Source: Bin87 sp965204905 (lineage in GTDB: Bacteria; Chloroflexota; Dehalococcoidia; Lucifugimonadales; UBA3495). From it: a stretch of DNA of 64,000 nucleotides. Position 1 is the stretch's first letter; the number at the start of each line of letters is the position of its first letter. The notes beneath the pieces are model-generated. The model did no database searches, was not told where the DNA came from, and saw nothing but the letters and a program-made list of their open reading frames with translations. The translations under genes were made by a program, and so were the position numbers. This document shows positions 24,970-34,617 of the stretch, in pieces. The stretch lies in NCBI GenBank assembly GCA_965204905.1, contig OZ242042.1:434001-498000 (forward strand), in the 5' to 3' direction.

Positions 24970-27506
24970 AGCGCCTCAGCGCAGATCAATGAGTTTACCG
25001 TTCCCGTAGGAATGACGCTCCAAAGGCGGAAGCCGGCCTCGGACAGCAACCGTTCGAAGTCGGCCATCGTGCGTTCCCGACCGCCGGTCATCACCAGCAT
25101 GTTGAGGTCCAACAGCCCGCCGGATCCGTCGTAATCGTCCAGGACCATCTCGGTCACGTAGAGGCATCCACCCCGGGGCATTGCCTCACGGGCGCGCCCC
25201 AGGATGCGCCGAACGTCGTCATCGGGCCAATCGTGGAGCACTCGGGCCAGCGCCACGGCGTCGGACCGCACCGGCCACGGCCGGAAGATATCGCCGGCCA
25301 CGAATCGGCAGCGGTCTTCGAGTTCGGCCGGGGCGGAGTAAAAGCGCTCAACTTCCGGAAGGTCGAACACCGTGGCTTTCAGATTGGGAAACGTCCTCAG
25401 CAGGGCGAAAGCCAGCTCACCGGTGCTGCCGCCCGCGTCGACCAGGGATTCGTGAACCCCGAAGTCCCACACCCGGCCGAGCGCGCCGTAGTCGTGCCTG
25501 GCATAGGCCGCGAAGGTCTGGTGACAAGCCGCCAGTTTCTCGGGGCAGTCCGCCAGGCGGCGGAAGAAGTCGCCTCGCCCCTCTGCGACGACCGGTTTTC
25601 CGGTGCGCAGGGCATCGGCGAGGCCCCGCCAGGCTTCGTAGGACGGTCCGCCCCAATGCTCGGCCGCCGCCGTCAGGGACAGGTCGTGTCCGGCCCGCAG
25701 GTGGGCTCCTCGCTCGGTGGCGTGGTAGACGTCTGCGGCATCCTTGGCAACCAGGTCCAATTCCAGCAGGGCGCGCAGCAGCCTGGAGCCACTGGAAGGA
25801 GCCAGGCGCAAGGTTGAGTCAAGGTCGGCAGCCGACGCCGGCAGCATCTCGAATACTCCCAGTTCCACGGCGGCCCGGACCACCTGGGTTTTCCAAGCGC
25901 CCACCAGGTCGCCGGACAATTCTTCAAGGGTCGTGCGGGACGGACCTCTCAACTGGAGCAGGGAGGTTCCTCCTTCGTCAATCACGTCCAGGGACCCGTC
26001 GTGGCTCTCCACCCGGGCTCGACCGTTGTAGAAGGGTTCCACGTTGCGGAATCGCCGCTCGTAGAGAGGTTGCCCCGCCGTGTCCACGTGGTGCCACCCC
26101 CGCCGGTCCCTGGCCCGGGCAAAGCCCTTGTGGAACACGTCCAAGTCCACAAACCACTTCCCGTGGAGCAGGTGGCCGTCGGCGTCAATGTGGGTGTGCT
26201 CTCCGGCGTCGTTCTGCACCACTGCCAGGCCGTCCCTGAAGTCCCCGGCGTACCCGTACCGTTCCTGATAGGCTGGCTCGCCATGTGGATTGATGTGGAA
26301 GTAACAGCCCGCGGCGTCTCGCACTGGACACCGTCCCTCCTGGAAGTTACCGCACCACGAGTGGCGTTCTAATTGGAGGGCAAGACCGTTGGGCCGAATA
26401 TGGAACCAGCCGTTGGCGGATTGAACCGCTGCCAAACCTTCGTAGAACCCGAAGGTGCGCAGGTAACGCTCCCGGTACGCCGGATTGCCGTCGGGGAAGA
26501 TGTGATAAGAACCCGACTCATCGGTGACGGGAGCCAGGCCGGGCGGATGGAACTTCAGCACCTCTTGGAACCGGGCCCGGTAGATGGGTTGCCCATCTTC
26601 GGATCTCACGTGATGGGTGCCGCCCGGAGCCGGACGGCTGGACTTCCAATCGTCGCTCGACCCAGAGAAGTGGTTGTAAGGGCTGGTGGGATCGTAGCGC
26701 ACTTCGTCGGTCACGTGGGGAACCCGCAGGGATTCCGTTCCGGCTTCGAGGTGTCCGATGCGCTCTTTGACCGTATCGGATTCGTCGAACCCAATGTCGT
26801 CCCCGTTGGCAGCTCTGGCGTAGATCCAGATGGCTCGCCGCCGCTGCGCCCAATCCTCGTTCCAGGGCCCTTGCTCGAGGAGCGAACGCAGGCTGCGGAA
26901 CTCCAGGTACCACGTGGCTCGAGGCCGCGCCGAGCGGTTAGCTTTCGAGTGGTGCAGGACATGGACGTTGTGTATCACCACGTCCCCCGCTCGAGTTTCC
27001 ACCGGTCGGAACCCGTCTCGGCAATCCCTCCACAGCGCTTCCACCGCTGCCTTGGTCAGGGGTCCCAACCGGTGGCTGCCCGGTAGAAAGTAGACCGGAT
27101 TGTCCCGGTCGCCGTTGAGGGAGATGCCCAAGCTGTGGATGGTATCCCGGGTAGGATCCAGCCCGATGTCCTGATGCACCCCCACTTCCACGCCCACTGA
27201 AGGCAGCTTGACCAGTACGTCCTCCCAGGTCAGCACCGAATCGTGCCGAGGGAGCAGGGCGTCCACAACGTCTCGAATCTCCCGGCTGCCCAAGGCCGCG
27301 AAGAACTCCGGGTATTTGTCCAGGGGATACATCAGCTTGACCGGCACGCCGTCTGAGGTCCGCACCAAGTCCTCGGAGGCGGCGTACTCGCCCAGGGACC
27401 GCAGGGACAGCATGGCCAACCTGGCCGCCACGTCGGCGTCAATCACGCCCGGCAGGTGGACAAAGCCGTCCCGCTCCAGGTCTGCCTTCCACAGGGGTTC
27501 CGTCAT
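24966..27506 (-). CDS. Three-part fusion: PhyH dioxygenase - WG repeats - O-methyltransferase
   Basis: 846 residues starting MTEPLWKADLERDGFVHLPG. Residues about 1-260 form a phytanoyl-CoA-hydroxylase-type Fe(II)/2-oxoglutarate domain: H111-x-D113 in GVHQDIGLD, a distal His in NVHVLHHSK, and R196 in RATWYLEF. Residues about 300-510 hold five WG-like repeats (units such as YRERYLRTFGFYEGLAAVQ, SANGWFHI, GDFRDGLAVVQ, GWHHVDTAGQPLYERRF). Residues about 520-846 form a class I O-methyltransferase: SAM loop DAGGSTGELAF at 690-700 and the HDW base motif at H758 in ARVLHDWPDDD. The ATGA overlap with the radical SAM gene couples translation. Hydroxylation followed by O-methylation on one substrate, with the WG repeats as a docking platform, is my inference. 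The domain calls are firm. Confidence 0.85.
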   Translation of the reverse strand: MTEPLWKADLERDGFVHLPGVIDADVAARLAMLSLRSLGEYAASEDLVRTSDGVPVKLMYPLDKYPEFFAALGSREIRDVVDALLPRHDSVLTWEDVLVKLPSVGVEVGVHQDIGLDPTRDTIHSLGISLNGDRDNPVYFLPGSHRLGPLTKAAVEALWRDCRDGFRPVETRAGDVVIHNVHVLHHSKANRSARPRATWYLEFRSLRSLLEQGPWNEDWAQRRRAIWIYARAANGDDIGFDESDTVKERIGHLEAGTESLRVPHVTDEVRYDPTSPYNHFSGSSDDWKSSRPAPGGTHHVRSEDGQPIYRARFQEVLKFHPPGLAPVTDESGSYHIFPDGNPAYRERYLRTFGFYEGLAAVQSANGWFHIRPNGLALQLERHSWCGNFQEGRCPVRDAAGCYFHINPHGEPAYQERYGYAGDFRDGLAVVQNDAGEHTHIDADGHLLHGKWFVDLDVFHKGFARARDRRGWHHVDTAGQPLYERRFRNVEPFYNGRARVESHDGSLDVIDEGGTSLLQLRGPSRTTLEELSGDLVGAWKTQVVRAAVELGVFEMLPASAADLDSTLRLAPSSGSRLLRALLELDLVAKDAADVYHATERGAHLRAGHDLSLTAAAEHWGGPSYEAWRGLADALRTGKPVVAEGRGDFFRRLADCPEKLAACHQTFAAYARHDYGALGRVWDFGVHESLVDAGGSTGELAFALLRTFPNLKATVFDLPEVERFYSAPAELEDRCRFVAGDIFRPWPVRSDAVALARVLHDWPDDDVRRILGRAREAMPRGGCLYVTEMVLDDYDGSGGLLDLNMLVMTGGRERTMADFERLLSEAGFRLWSVIPTGTVNSLICAEAL

Positions 27507-28636
27507 CTTTCCTCCCGGCTTGGCTCCGGCGGTTCAACCGGGACTCCTGCCACTTCGTCAGGGTTCGGTTTTCGCATGTTGCAACCCCGACACAAGCCGT
27601 GCTCCATGTAGTTGGCCCGCAGGTTCTGGTATTGGGGTCCTTCCCAGATGCGGCGGAGGCTCACGTCCTCCAGGTTGCCGAAGTCTCCCAGGCTGCGCCG
27701 CAGGGCGTCCGGCGCGCAGCAGGGGTTGAAACGTCCGTCTGCCGCCACCCACGCCTCTTGGCCCAGGAAGGGGCATTCCCCGCCCGGAGCTATGTCCGTT
27801 TCACCGTACGTGCCCAGGGAAAAGATGTTCTCCAGCGCCACTCGGCGGCCGTCGGGGAGCAGGTGGCGCTCGGAGGTTTGGTGCGCCGCCTCTACCGCCC
27901 CATTCCACCGGGCGATGGCTTCCGGGCTGCGCCGCAACGACTGACCCCTCATCTCCGACCCATGCACCCACAGATGGTGGCCCTTCACCCGGTCCACTCC
28001 CAGCCCAGCCGCCAGTTCCACCACCGCCGGCAATTCCGCTGCGTTAATCTCCATGAAGGTCAACTGGAAGGTGACCCGGCACCGATTGCCACCCGTTGCC
28101 GCGTGTTCGTCCCGGACCTGGATGAACGTCCGTACGTTGTCCACCACCCGCTCCCAGTTTGAACCCAGCATCACCCGTTCCTGGGTTTCCTTGGTCGCCC
28201 CGTTCCACGACACTTTCACGTCCGAACCCACAGGTACGATGCGCCGGGCCCAGGACCGGGCGCCCCGACCGGGAAAGGTGCCGTTGGTAGTGAGGTTCAG
28301 CCGCACCCCGTACTCCTGGCAAAGGTCGATGATCTCGTCCATGTACCGGTAGAGCAGCGGCTCCCCCATGGTGGACGGAATGATTTCCCGGAGTCCGTTG
28401 CACGACGCTTCACGTAGCACCCTTCGGATCAGGCCGATATCCATCCGGCGCTTGGGACGGCCGGCGGCGCGGCGCTCGGACTGGGTGCTGCTGTAGGGCG
28501 AGTGATCCTCGCACATGATGCAGCGTAGGTTGCAATCATCCGGGTTGGTGTCGAAGGTGATGCGCCATGGCCCATCGTAGGGATTCCGGCCTGAAACCGA
28601 TTCCATCATGCCGACTGGAGGGTATTCGAGGTTCAT
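27503..28636 (-). CDS. Radical SAM/SPASM enzyme
   Basis: 377 residues; AAGGAG precedes the ATG, which overlaps the glycosyltransferase stop (ATGA). The 4Fe-4S radical SAM motif is CNLRCIMC (C35, C39, C42). A C-terminal SPASM-like auxiliary cluster region has cysteines in GGECPFLG, NPCCAPD and GLCRGCN. SPASM enzymes modify peptides or small molecules by radical chemistry. The protein resembles the B12-independent SPASM group found in sugar and antibiotic clusters. No precursor peptide gene is visible next to it, so a saccharide or small-molecule substrate is more likely. The substrate is inferred from neighbours only. Confidence 0.85.
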   Translation of the reverse strand: MNLEYPPVGMMESVSGRNPYDGPWRITFDTNPDDCNLRCIMCEDHSPYSSTQSERRAAGRPKRRMDIGLIRRVLREASCNGLREIIPSTMGEPLLYRYMDEIIDLCQEYGVRLNLTTNGTFPGRGARSWARRIVPVGSDVKVSWNGATKETQERVMLGSNWERVVDNVRTFIQVRDEHAATGGNRCRVTFQLTFMEINAAELPAVVELAAGLGVDRVKGHHLWVHGSEMRGQSLRRSPEAIARWNGAVEAAHQTSERHLLPDGRRVALENIFSLGTYGETDIAPGGECPFLGQEAWVAADGRFNPCCAPDALRRSLGDFGNLEDVSLRRIWEGPQYQNLRANYMEHGLCRGCNMRKPNPDEVAGVPVEPPEPSREER

Positions 28637-29943
28637 ACGGCTCCTTGCTTTGAAAGCAGATTGGCGTAGATGCGTTGGATTTCCTGTGCATGCTCCATTA
28701 TGCCGGGCACGTTGCCGTCCGACGACTGGAGGTATCCCCGCCGGCCCAACCTCCGTGACCATTCGGGCGCGTCCACGAATCGCTGCATCTGCCGTGCCAG
28801 CGACGACGGGTCGCGATGGGTGAAGAGTAAGCCGTTCTCCTCGTGCTTCACGTACTCGGCCATGCCGCCGTAATCAGCGGTGATCACCGGGACGCCGGCC
28901 TGCTGCGCCTCATGGATGACCAGGGGAGAGTTTTCCGCCCAAATGGACGGAACTACGATGGCGTCGCAGTGGTCGAACACGTTCCGGACGATGTCCTGGT
29001 TGCGGTACTCCGCCATCCACTGCACCCGCTCGCCCGCATCGCTGGGCAACGACTTTGCCATCCGTTGCAGACCCGCAGTCTCGGCGCCGCGGTCTCGTCC
29101 CCATATCCGCAGCCGGGGTTGACCGGTAAGTTCTCCAAAGGCCTGAACCAGATGGTCCACGCCCTTGGCCGGAATGTGGGTTCCGATATAGCCGAACGTG
29201 AAGGGTTCGTCCCGTCGCCGAGACCTGCCTACCAAGCGGTCCCGGTGAAATCCATAGTCCAAATAAACCAGCTTGCTTTCGGATATGCCGAATTCGTCGC
29301 GGAACCGGTCCAGCAGGTAACGTGCCGGTGCCAGGAAGATGTCGACCGCGTCGCAGACCCGCCTGACGTGGCCCATGCGCCGGGACACCCAACCAGTCCA
29401 GTGCGTCGCGTCCAATTCGTACTCGTCCGCATCGTCTCCGAAATAGCGGCGGTAGCACCGCACGGCGCACTTACGGTCCTCCTGGCCGTCGCACAGGGGC
29501 CATGGTTCCCCGCGTTCGTTCTCGTACATTTGGATGAACTGGCCCCTTGGACACATCAGCCAGTAGTCGTGGAGGGTGAACACCAAGGGTATCTTACGCT
29601 CCTTCACCGGAAACACGAGTGAGGTGGAGAGGTGGTTTAGGTGGCCCACGTGAACGACGTCGGGTCGCAATTCGTCCAACAAGTCGCTGAACGCTCGGTC
29701 CACCGCCCGGTGGCTGTACCCATCCCGCGCCCGGGCCATGTTTATCACGTGCAGCGCGACCCGATGATCTGCGGGGTCCCTTTCCCTTTGCATCGCGTAC
29801 TCGGCGAGGAATGCGTTTTCCTGCCGGGTGAAGACGTGGACCTCGTGATCGTCGGCCAACGCCTGGCACAGTCCCTGTGTGTACACCTCCGAGCCGGCGT
29901 TGTATCGCATGGGGTACCCGTGGATTACTTGCAAAATTTTCAT
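28633..29943 (-). CDS. GT4-type glycosyltransferase
   Basis: 436 residues from the ATG at 29941-29943 (MKILQVIHGYPMRYNAGSE), the standard GT-B N-terminus; an upstream in-frame extension to 30042 adds non-family residues and is rejected. The C-terminal nucleotide-sugar domain has GYIGTHIPAKGVDHLVQAF and the E-x7-E-like PSIWAENSPLVIHEAQQAG. A cysteine-rich insert (CDGQEDRKCAVRC) in the N-terminal domain is unusual. First gene of a four-gene operon whose members overlap by ATGA/GTGA. It probably transfers a sugar, perhaps a uronate made by the divergent UDP-glucose dehydrogenase, onto the pathway product. Confidence 0.85.
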   Translation of the reverse strand: MKILQVIHGYPMRYNAGSEVYTQGLCQALADDHEVHVFTRQENAFLAEYAMQRERDPADHRVALHVINMARARDGYSHRAVDRAFSDLLDELRPDVVHVGHLNHLSTSLVFPVKERKIPLVFTLHDYWLMCPRGQFIQMYENERGEPWPLCDGQEDRKCAVRCYRRYFGDDADEYELDATHWTGWVSRRMGHVRRVCDAVDIFLAPARYLLDRFRDEFGISESKLVYLDYGFHRDRLVGRSRRRDEPFTFGYIGTHIPAKGVDHLVQAFGELTGQPRLRIWGRDRGAETAGLQRMAKSLPSDAGERVQWMAEYRNQDIVRNVFDHCDAIVVPSIWAENSPLVIHEAQQAGVPVITADYGGMAEYVKHEENGLLFTHRDPSSLARQMQRFVDAPEWSRRLGRRGYLQSSDGNVPGIMEHAQEIQRIYANLLSKQGAV

Positions 29944-30107
29944 GGAAACGGTGCGCTTCGCAGTGGGCAGTTGTCGCTGATCGTTACTGAATGACCTGAT
30001 CTTTATCGGGGCGCCTTCGGACGAAAGGTAGAGCCAGCGCATTTAGAGCAGCCTCGGTCTAAAGGCTCGCCGGACATCTTTTTCCCAAGTGTGGCGCACT
30101 CGCAGGA

Positions 30108-30113
30108 TATAAT
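30108..30113 (+). promoter_or_regulatory. -10 box (TATAAT) in the divergent region
   Basis: Consensus TATAAT inside GGATATAATAATAC, about 75 bases before the UDP-glucose dehydrogenase start, in the intergenic space divergent from the glycosyltransferase. No clear -35 box is seen. Confidence 0.45.
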
Positions 30114-30187
30114 AATACTTGGTTCATTCCATCGGCAAATCGTATCGCGGGTCTCAACAGGAAAATAAACGGGGAGTAATGCACAGC

Positions 30188-31519
30188 ATGGATATTACCG
30201 TCGTCGGTGTCGGGTACGTGGGTACGGTGGCAGCTGCCAACCTGGCGGCAGTAGGCCACCAGGTCATCGGTATCGACGCCGACCCTGACCGGGTAAACGC
30301 GTTGCAGTCCGGAGCTCTCCCATTCTACGAGCCGGGTTTGGAGAAAATCGTCCGGTCAGCGATCGCTCATGGTCGTCTGGGGTTCGCGCACAGCGCGACA
30401 TATGACCAACCCGTCGGAGACGTGGCGCTTATCGCGGTTGGCACCCCACAAGCGCCCGATGGCGGGCCAGACCTGTGCCAGGTTAGGTCGGCGCTCTCGT
30501 GGGTCACGGCCCGACGACGGTCCAACACGTTGGTCGTAATGAAAAGCACGGTCCCACCAGGAACCGGCCGTCAACTGGTTGATCACCACCTTGCCGGAAC
30601 GGACCTTGGTTACGTAGCCAACCCCGAGTTTCTGAGGGTAGGACGGGCGGTTCACGACTGGCTGCATCCGGACCGAATCGTTATCGGCGCCAGCCCGGAT
30701 AATCCCGAGTCAGTCGCCGCAGTGAAATCCCTCTACGCCGGGACCGACGCCCCTTTCGTCATCACCGACATTACCACCGCCGAGATGATCAAGTACGCCG
30801 CCAACGCCTTTCTGGCCACGCGCGTTTCGTTTATCAATGAAATCGCCTCCCTGTCCGACCGGGTTGGCGCGTCAATCAACGAAGTCGGCGCCGGTTTGGC
30901 ATTGGATCCGAGAACGGGCGAGCGCATGTACGCCGGACTCGGTTATGGTGGTTCATGTTTGCCCAAGGACATCCGCGCTTTGTATCGCCTGGGAATGGCA
31001 TCTGGCCTCAACCTCGACTTGTTGCGCACAGTCATCGAAGTCAACGATAGGCAAAGACTGCTCCCGTTGTACGCGCTGCGAGGCCGGTTCGGTGGGCAAA
31101 TGGCCGGCGTGAACGTCTCGGTCATGGGAGTGGCCTTCAAGCCCGGCACCGACGATACTCGGGAAGCGCCCGCTATCGACTTGATCAGGGCGCTCGTCGC
31201 AGAGGGCGCCATCGTGGCCGCCTACGACCCCCAGGCCTCCGCCGGAGTACGTGAGAGCATCCCCCATGAAGTACGCATTGCGGCGACTCCGCAAGAGGCT
31301 GCCGTAGGGGCTCAGGCCATCGTCTTGGCTACCGAATGGGAACAGTGCGTGAACGCCGACTGGAGCGAGATCGCTGGCCTTGTGCGTCGTCCCTGCCTCT
31401 TGTTTGACGGGCGCAATGCCTTGGATGCCGACGCGGTTCAGCTTCATGGGTTTCAGTACGTAGGGATAGGTGAACAAGGGCGAGCCGAACATTTTATTCC
31501 CCCTCACACTCCAGAATGA
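30188..31519 (+). CDS. ugd: UDP-glucose 6-dehydrogenase
   Basis: 443 residues. Two ATGs (30179, 30188) share a GGGGAG site; the second gives ideal spacing and the canonical MDITVVGVGYVG. N-terminal Rossmann GxGxxG, conserved PFYEPGL, VMKSTVPPGTG, and NPEFLR. Catalytic C257 sits in YGGSCLPKD, and the UDP-binding C-terminal domain has GVAFKPGTDDTREAP. It oxidises UDP-glucose to UDP-glucuronate in two NAD-dependent steps. Divergently transcribed from the glycosyltransferase operon. Full family length, no lesions. Confidence 0.9.
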   Translation: MDITVVGVGYVGTVAAANLAAVGHQVIGIDADPDRVNALQSGALPFYEPGLEKIVRSAIAHGRLGFAHSATYDQPVGDVALIAVGTPQAPDGGPDLCQVRSALSWVTARRRSNTLVVMKSTVPPGTGRQLVDHHLAGTDLGYVANPEFLRVGRAVHDWLHPDRIVIGASPDNPESVAAVKSLYAGTDAPFVITDITTAEMIKYAANAFLATRVSFINEIASLSDRVGASINEVGAGLALDPRTGERMYAGLGYGGSCLPKDIRALYRLGMASGLNLDLLRTVIEVNDRQRLLPLYALRGRFGGQMAGVNVSVMGVAFKPGTDDTREAPAIDLIRALVAEGAIVAAYDPQASAGVRESIPHEVRIAATPQEAAVGAQAIVLATEWEQCVNADWSEIAGLVRRPCLLFDGRNALDADAVQLHGFQYVGIGEQGRAEHFIPPHTPE

Positions 31520-31712
31520 CCAGTTCTCCGTTTCTCAAATCGGCGAAATGCCCGATAATCCTTGCCGGCTACGACCCTTGACCTCCTGTGCCACGCTCGG
31601 TCCCTTCACCTTGGCAACCACGCCCGTGCGCCGCTTGCCGACCTTTTACTGAAGGTATTATGGGCCAAGCCAATTGGCCGACTTGGCCTCGATACGTCGC
31701 CATTCTACACCG

Positions 31713-33186
31713 TCAATCGACTTTGTTTCGGGCAATGTTCACGGCGATTAACGCCGCGACTCTGCTCACCCCTTTCCCCCACTTTTCGCCGTGTCCCATC
31801 GCAGATTGGTCGGACATGGCGTGGCCCAGTTCGTGGAACAGCAGATCCCAGTGTTCGGCGGACCCATAAGGCGGCTGGAAGAACGTTTCACCAAGACGCG
31901 CCTCGTTGAACCGCAGGTTTGGATTTGCAGTGGATGCAGAGCAATCGGCGAGCCTGACGTTAGCAGGTTCGCTGAAGAACTGAACGTTCGCGGTGAGGCC
32001 GCATTGGCTAGCCATCTCGGTAACCCATTCGGCGAATCTAGCCTGGTTGGAACCGGGATCAGGGTCGTAATAGGGCGCGGCGGGGTCGGGGTCGGGAAAA
32101 CTTCTTCCGACGGCCTGACACCGGCGTGTTTCTGGAACGCCTCTTTTTCTTTTTCGGACAGCCCGCCAGGGTTTATTGCCCCGTAACCGGCTTCGGATGC
32201 CCGCAGGTTGGCGTCTCCGTCCAGTGTTGCCAAGACGGCCTTGGCGCTGCCGTAGCGTCCAGTCATGGTAGCTTTGACGGCTTCCGGTTTGATTTGGGGA
32301 TGTTCTATGGCGCGCTTCACCCATTGCCGACCGAATGCTTCCCGTTCCAACATCCCATGGGTCGAGTTGAGAACCTCAGCGTAGATGCGATTGAGATATG
32401 CTTCGCTCACGGCGTCTCGCTGTTGCCCCATCGGAATCTTCTGCATGACGTCGATGTCCCAAGGACAGTCCAAAACCCGGACGGGAATACCCATCTCGTA
32501 AAGCTATCCCGCACCGTTGGAGTCACGCGGTTCTGCTATGTGGATTTCGGTTGACGTTGTGTCCCCCGCATCGGCTTGCCGGGGTCGTCTTGCACCACCG
32601 TTGGCAGTGTGACGGATGGCGCCGCTTTCGCTGGTTGATGCGGGACAGCTGCGTCGTTTACAAACAGGAGGCAGTTCCTGGGCGGCCTGAAGCGTTGCAG
32701 CATTGCGATCAGTTCGCCGCTCTGCTCTGCGTTCCAGGGCATCAGTACGCTTACTACCGTACCCTTGGCGCGGGAGTTGGTGGCCTCTCTTCTTGACCCT
32801 TCAGGCTGGAAAGTGACGGTGTGCCCGACCGTTTCCACCTCTGCCTCAATCGCTATGCTGATGACGTCCTTTTCACCGACGTTGAAACGGCCTCGCTTCG
32901 TGGGACTTAGACGTTTCTTGGTGTGTCCCATGAGCGTATATGCGTCGGCGATGTCGCTGAAGCCGGGTCCATCGTCCCATACCGTGACTATCGTGGCGTT
33001 ACTGTCGGCCTGTGTCTCGAGGGTAACGCGACATTCGGTGGCAAACGGTGCTTCGTCCCAGGAATTTTGGATCAGTTCCTTGACGAGAACCCAGGGCTGA
33101 CGATTGCCGTTGAGCTCGCGCATCCCTGACTCGGATACCGCGAAGCGGCCGGTTGGTATCGATGCTGTTGGATTGGTGGTTGTCAT
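31713..33186 (-). pseudogene. GHKL-ATPase/HELGH metallopeptidase gene with three lesions
   Basis: Reading from the ATG at 33184-33186 (MTTTNPTASIPTGRFAVSES), the first part has GHKL (Hsp90-type) motifs: LIQNSWDEA, VWDDGPGF, RGRFNVGEKD. The frame breaks near 32562 (one base too many or few), passes a TAG at 32504-32506 where Trp is expected before LYEMGIPVRVLDCP, continues through DVMQKIPMGQQRDAV and NRIYAEVLN, and breaks again at 32093-32099. The last frame ends with FHELGHAMSDQS, a zinc metallopeptidase motif. The joined pieces match one family of ATP-binding proteins with a C-terminal HELGH. Three independent lesions make it a pseudogene. It follows the nuclease-like gene by 68 bases, so both probably belonged to one defence operon. 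Confidence 0.7.
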
Positions 33187-33254
33187 GAAAAATGTTCCAG
33201 TCGCGGGGCACCGGCCAGCCCAACGTCCAGCAATCGGACCAGCGGTTTGCACAG

Positions 33255-34010
33255 TTAGCCGGCAGATTGCCTAACCAGCATTGCGAGATTTCGCAAATCC
33301 GTTGGGTTGCCCCACGGTGCGTTAGTACGCAGTTCCCCAAGTGTCATGTCGATTTGCCCGGCGACATCCGCCAGCAGGATTTTCCACAAAATTCCTTGGC
33401 GAGCCAAATAGATTCCTACCGAATCAAGTCGGTGTTCATCGTCCACATCGAGCAGGGCGTAGGCCATCGTCTGCCTGACGAATGGCGTAGGGGATATATT
33501 CTTCACACATTTAACGTCGATCAGACAGCCATTGTCGATTAAGTCCGCGTCAGCCCCGCCTATCCAATAGCTGGCAATACCGAATGTCGGTCCGAATCTT
33601 GGGCTTGACAGTCTGAGTCGTTTCCGCGCGATCTCCAGCAGTGCCTGGAGATTTGCAATCAGGTTGCGTCGCAGTTCCGCGGTCCCGGTTGAAAGCGCAA
33701 CGCAGCGGTCTTCGCCTGCTGTTGGATTCCTGAACGTTGTGTCCGCCAGGGCGGCGTAGAGGCTCCATACGTTAAGGTCTTTATGCGTGAGACCTTCGCT
33801 AACGTCGTAACCATTCAACGAGAACAGCATTTTGGCCCCACGTTCCAATACTTCGTCCGTATGATCGGGTTCGTATTCGTAACGCAACCTGCGATCGAAT
33901 GCCGTGCCCATGAACGATTCCCATCCCTTGGGCGTCTCAGCAAGGAGATTGACTTTGGGGAGTTTGAGCGACGTTACGTAGTTCGCAAGGTTGGGGAACG
34001 CGCTTTTCAT
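33255..34010 (-). CDS. PD-(D/E)XK-type nuclease-like protein
   Basis: 251 residues from the ATG at 34008-34010. A restriction-nuclease-like active-site pattern is visible: GGADADLIDNGCLIDVKCVKN gives acidic D then D-x-K. Further C-terminal helices (TPFVRQTMAYALLDVDDEH) fit the fold. The N-terminus has Y-E-Y-E-P-D and charged helices. Upstream in another frame is a short stretch beginning MPTLAEILKADPCRQ that could be a lost N-terminal piece. Together with the adjacent GHKL-ATPase remnant it looks like a two-gene defence unit whose ATPase is dead. Function inferred. Confidence 0.6.
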   Translation of the reverse strand: MKSAFPNLANYVTSLKLPKVNLLAETPKGWESFMGTAFDRRLRYEYEPDHTDEVLERGAKMLFSLNGYDVSEGLTHKDLNVWSLYAALADTTFRNPTAGEDRCVALSTGTAELRRNLIANLQALLEIARKRLRLSSPRFGPTFGIASYWIGGADADLIDNGCLIDVKCVKNISPTPFVRQTMAYALLDVDDEHRLDSVGIYLARQGILWKILLADVAGQIDMTLGELRTNAPWGNPTDLRNLAMLVRQSAG

Positions 34011-34617
34011 GTAATAATGCGCGTACCCTCAGAACTGAAGCTCCCGGGGTCAATGACAATCTCGTTCGAAAATCATGCGAGCAACCGCCAGAAGGACACT
34101 GACGGCAGGGGTCGGCTTTGAGGATTTCGGCCAATGTAGGCATGAAGTTTGTTCCCGACTATGGTCCACCGAATCGGTTGCCCTGTCATCTCACGATGTC
34201 TGTCAACGGAACGGCGCTCTGTCGCTACAACCTCATTTTATCAGCCTGGGTCTCATTCAGTGGATGCAGAATCCCTGTGGCGTCCGACAACGGCAATGAA
34301 GCCCCCGCCGGACGGCGAGGGCTTCCACATTGGCCCCGGCCGATGCCAAGCATCACCCGACAAGGGTCATTACCCTACCGGGCTTGAGACTGGTTAGACG
34401 GTCAGCTCGACCCCCCACCTAAAGGTTCTTGATTTTGTCCAGTTTGGTGAGGGAACCCTGCCCGACGGGACCCGTGTTGACCGGGTAGAGGGTCTATCCC
34501 TCTCCAAATTGGGCCCGCCCAAGCTCTGTCCCATCCCGTACAGGCGGCGGTTGGGCCAAGGGGCAGTGCTAAACTGTGGATGTGGCATGAGCAGTCGGCC
34601 GAGGTAGGAGACCAGCA
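34011..34617. other. Intergenic region with hairpins, no convincing gene
   Basis: About 600 bases. A hairpin GAAGCCC...GGGCTTC with a CGCCG/CGGCG extension lies at 34298-34325. Short frames on both strands lack ribosome-binding sites. Its right part should contain the promoter of the toxin-antitoxin genes. Confidence 0.45.

Noticed and set aside
32093..32099. Programmed -1 frameshift at the slippery heptamer TTTCCCG (minus strand)
   Set aside because: The heptamer fits the X-XXY-YYZ rule and joins the two frames correctly, but the same gene has another indel near 32562 and an amber codon at 32504-32506, so decay is more likely.
33937..34143. Small minus-strand frame starting MPTLAEILKADPC
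   Set aside because: It overlaps the nuclease-like gene start out of frame and has no ribosome-binding site. It may be a lost N-terminal piece but cannot be supported.
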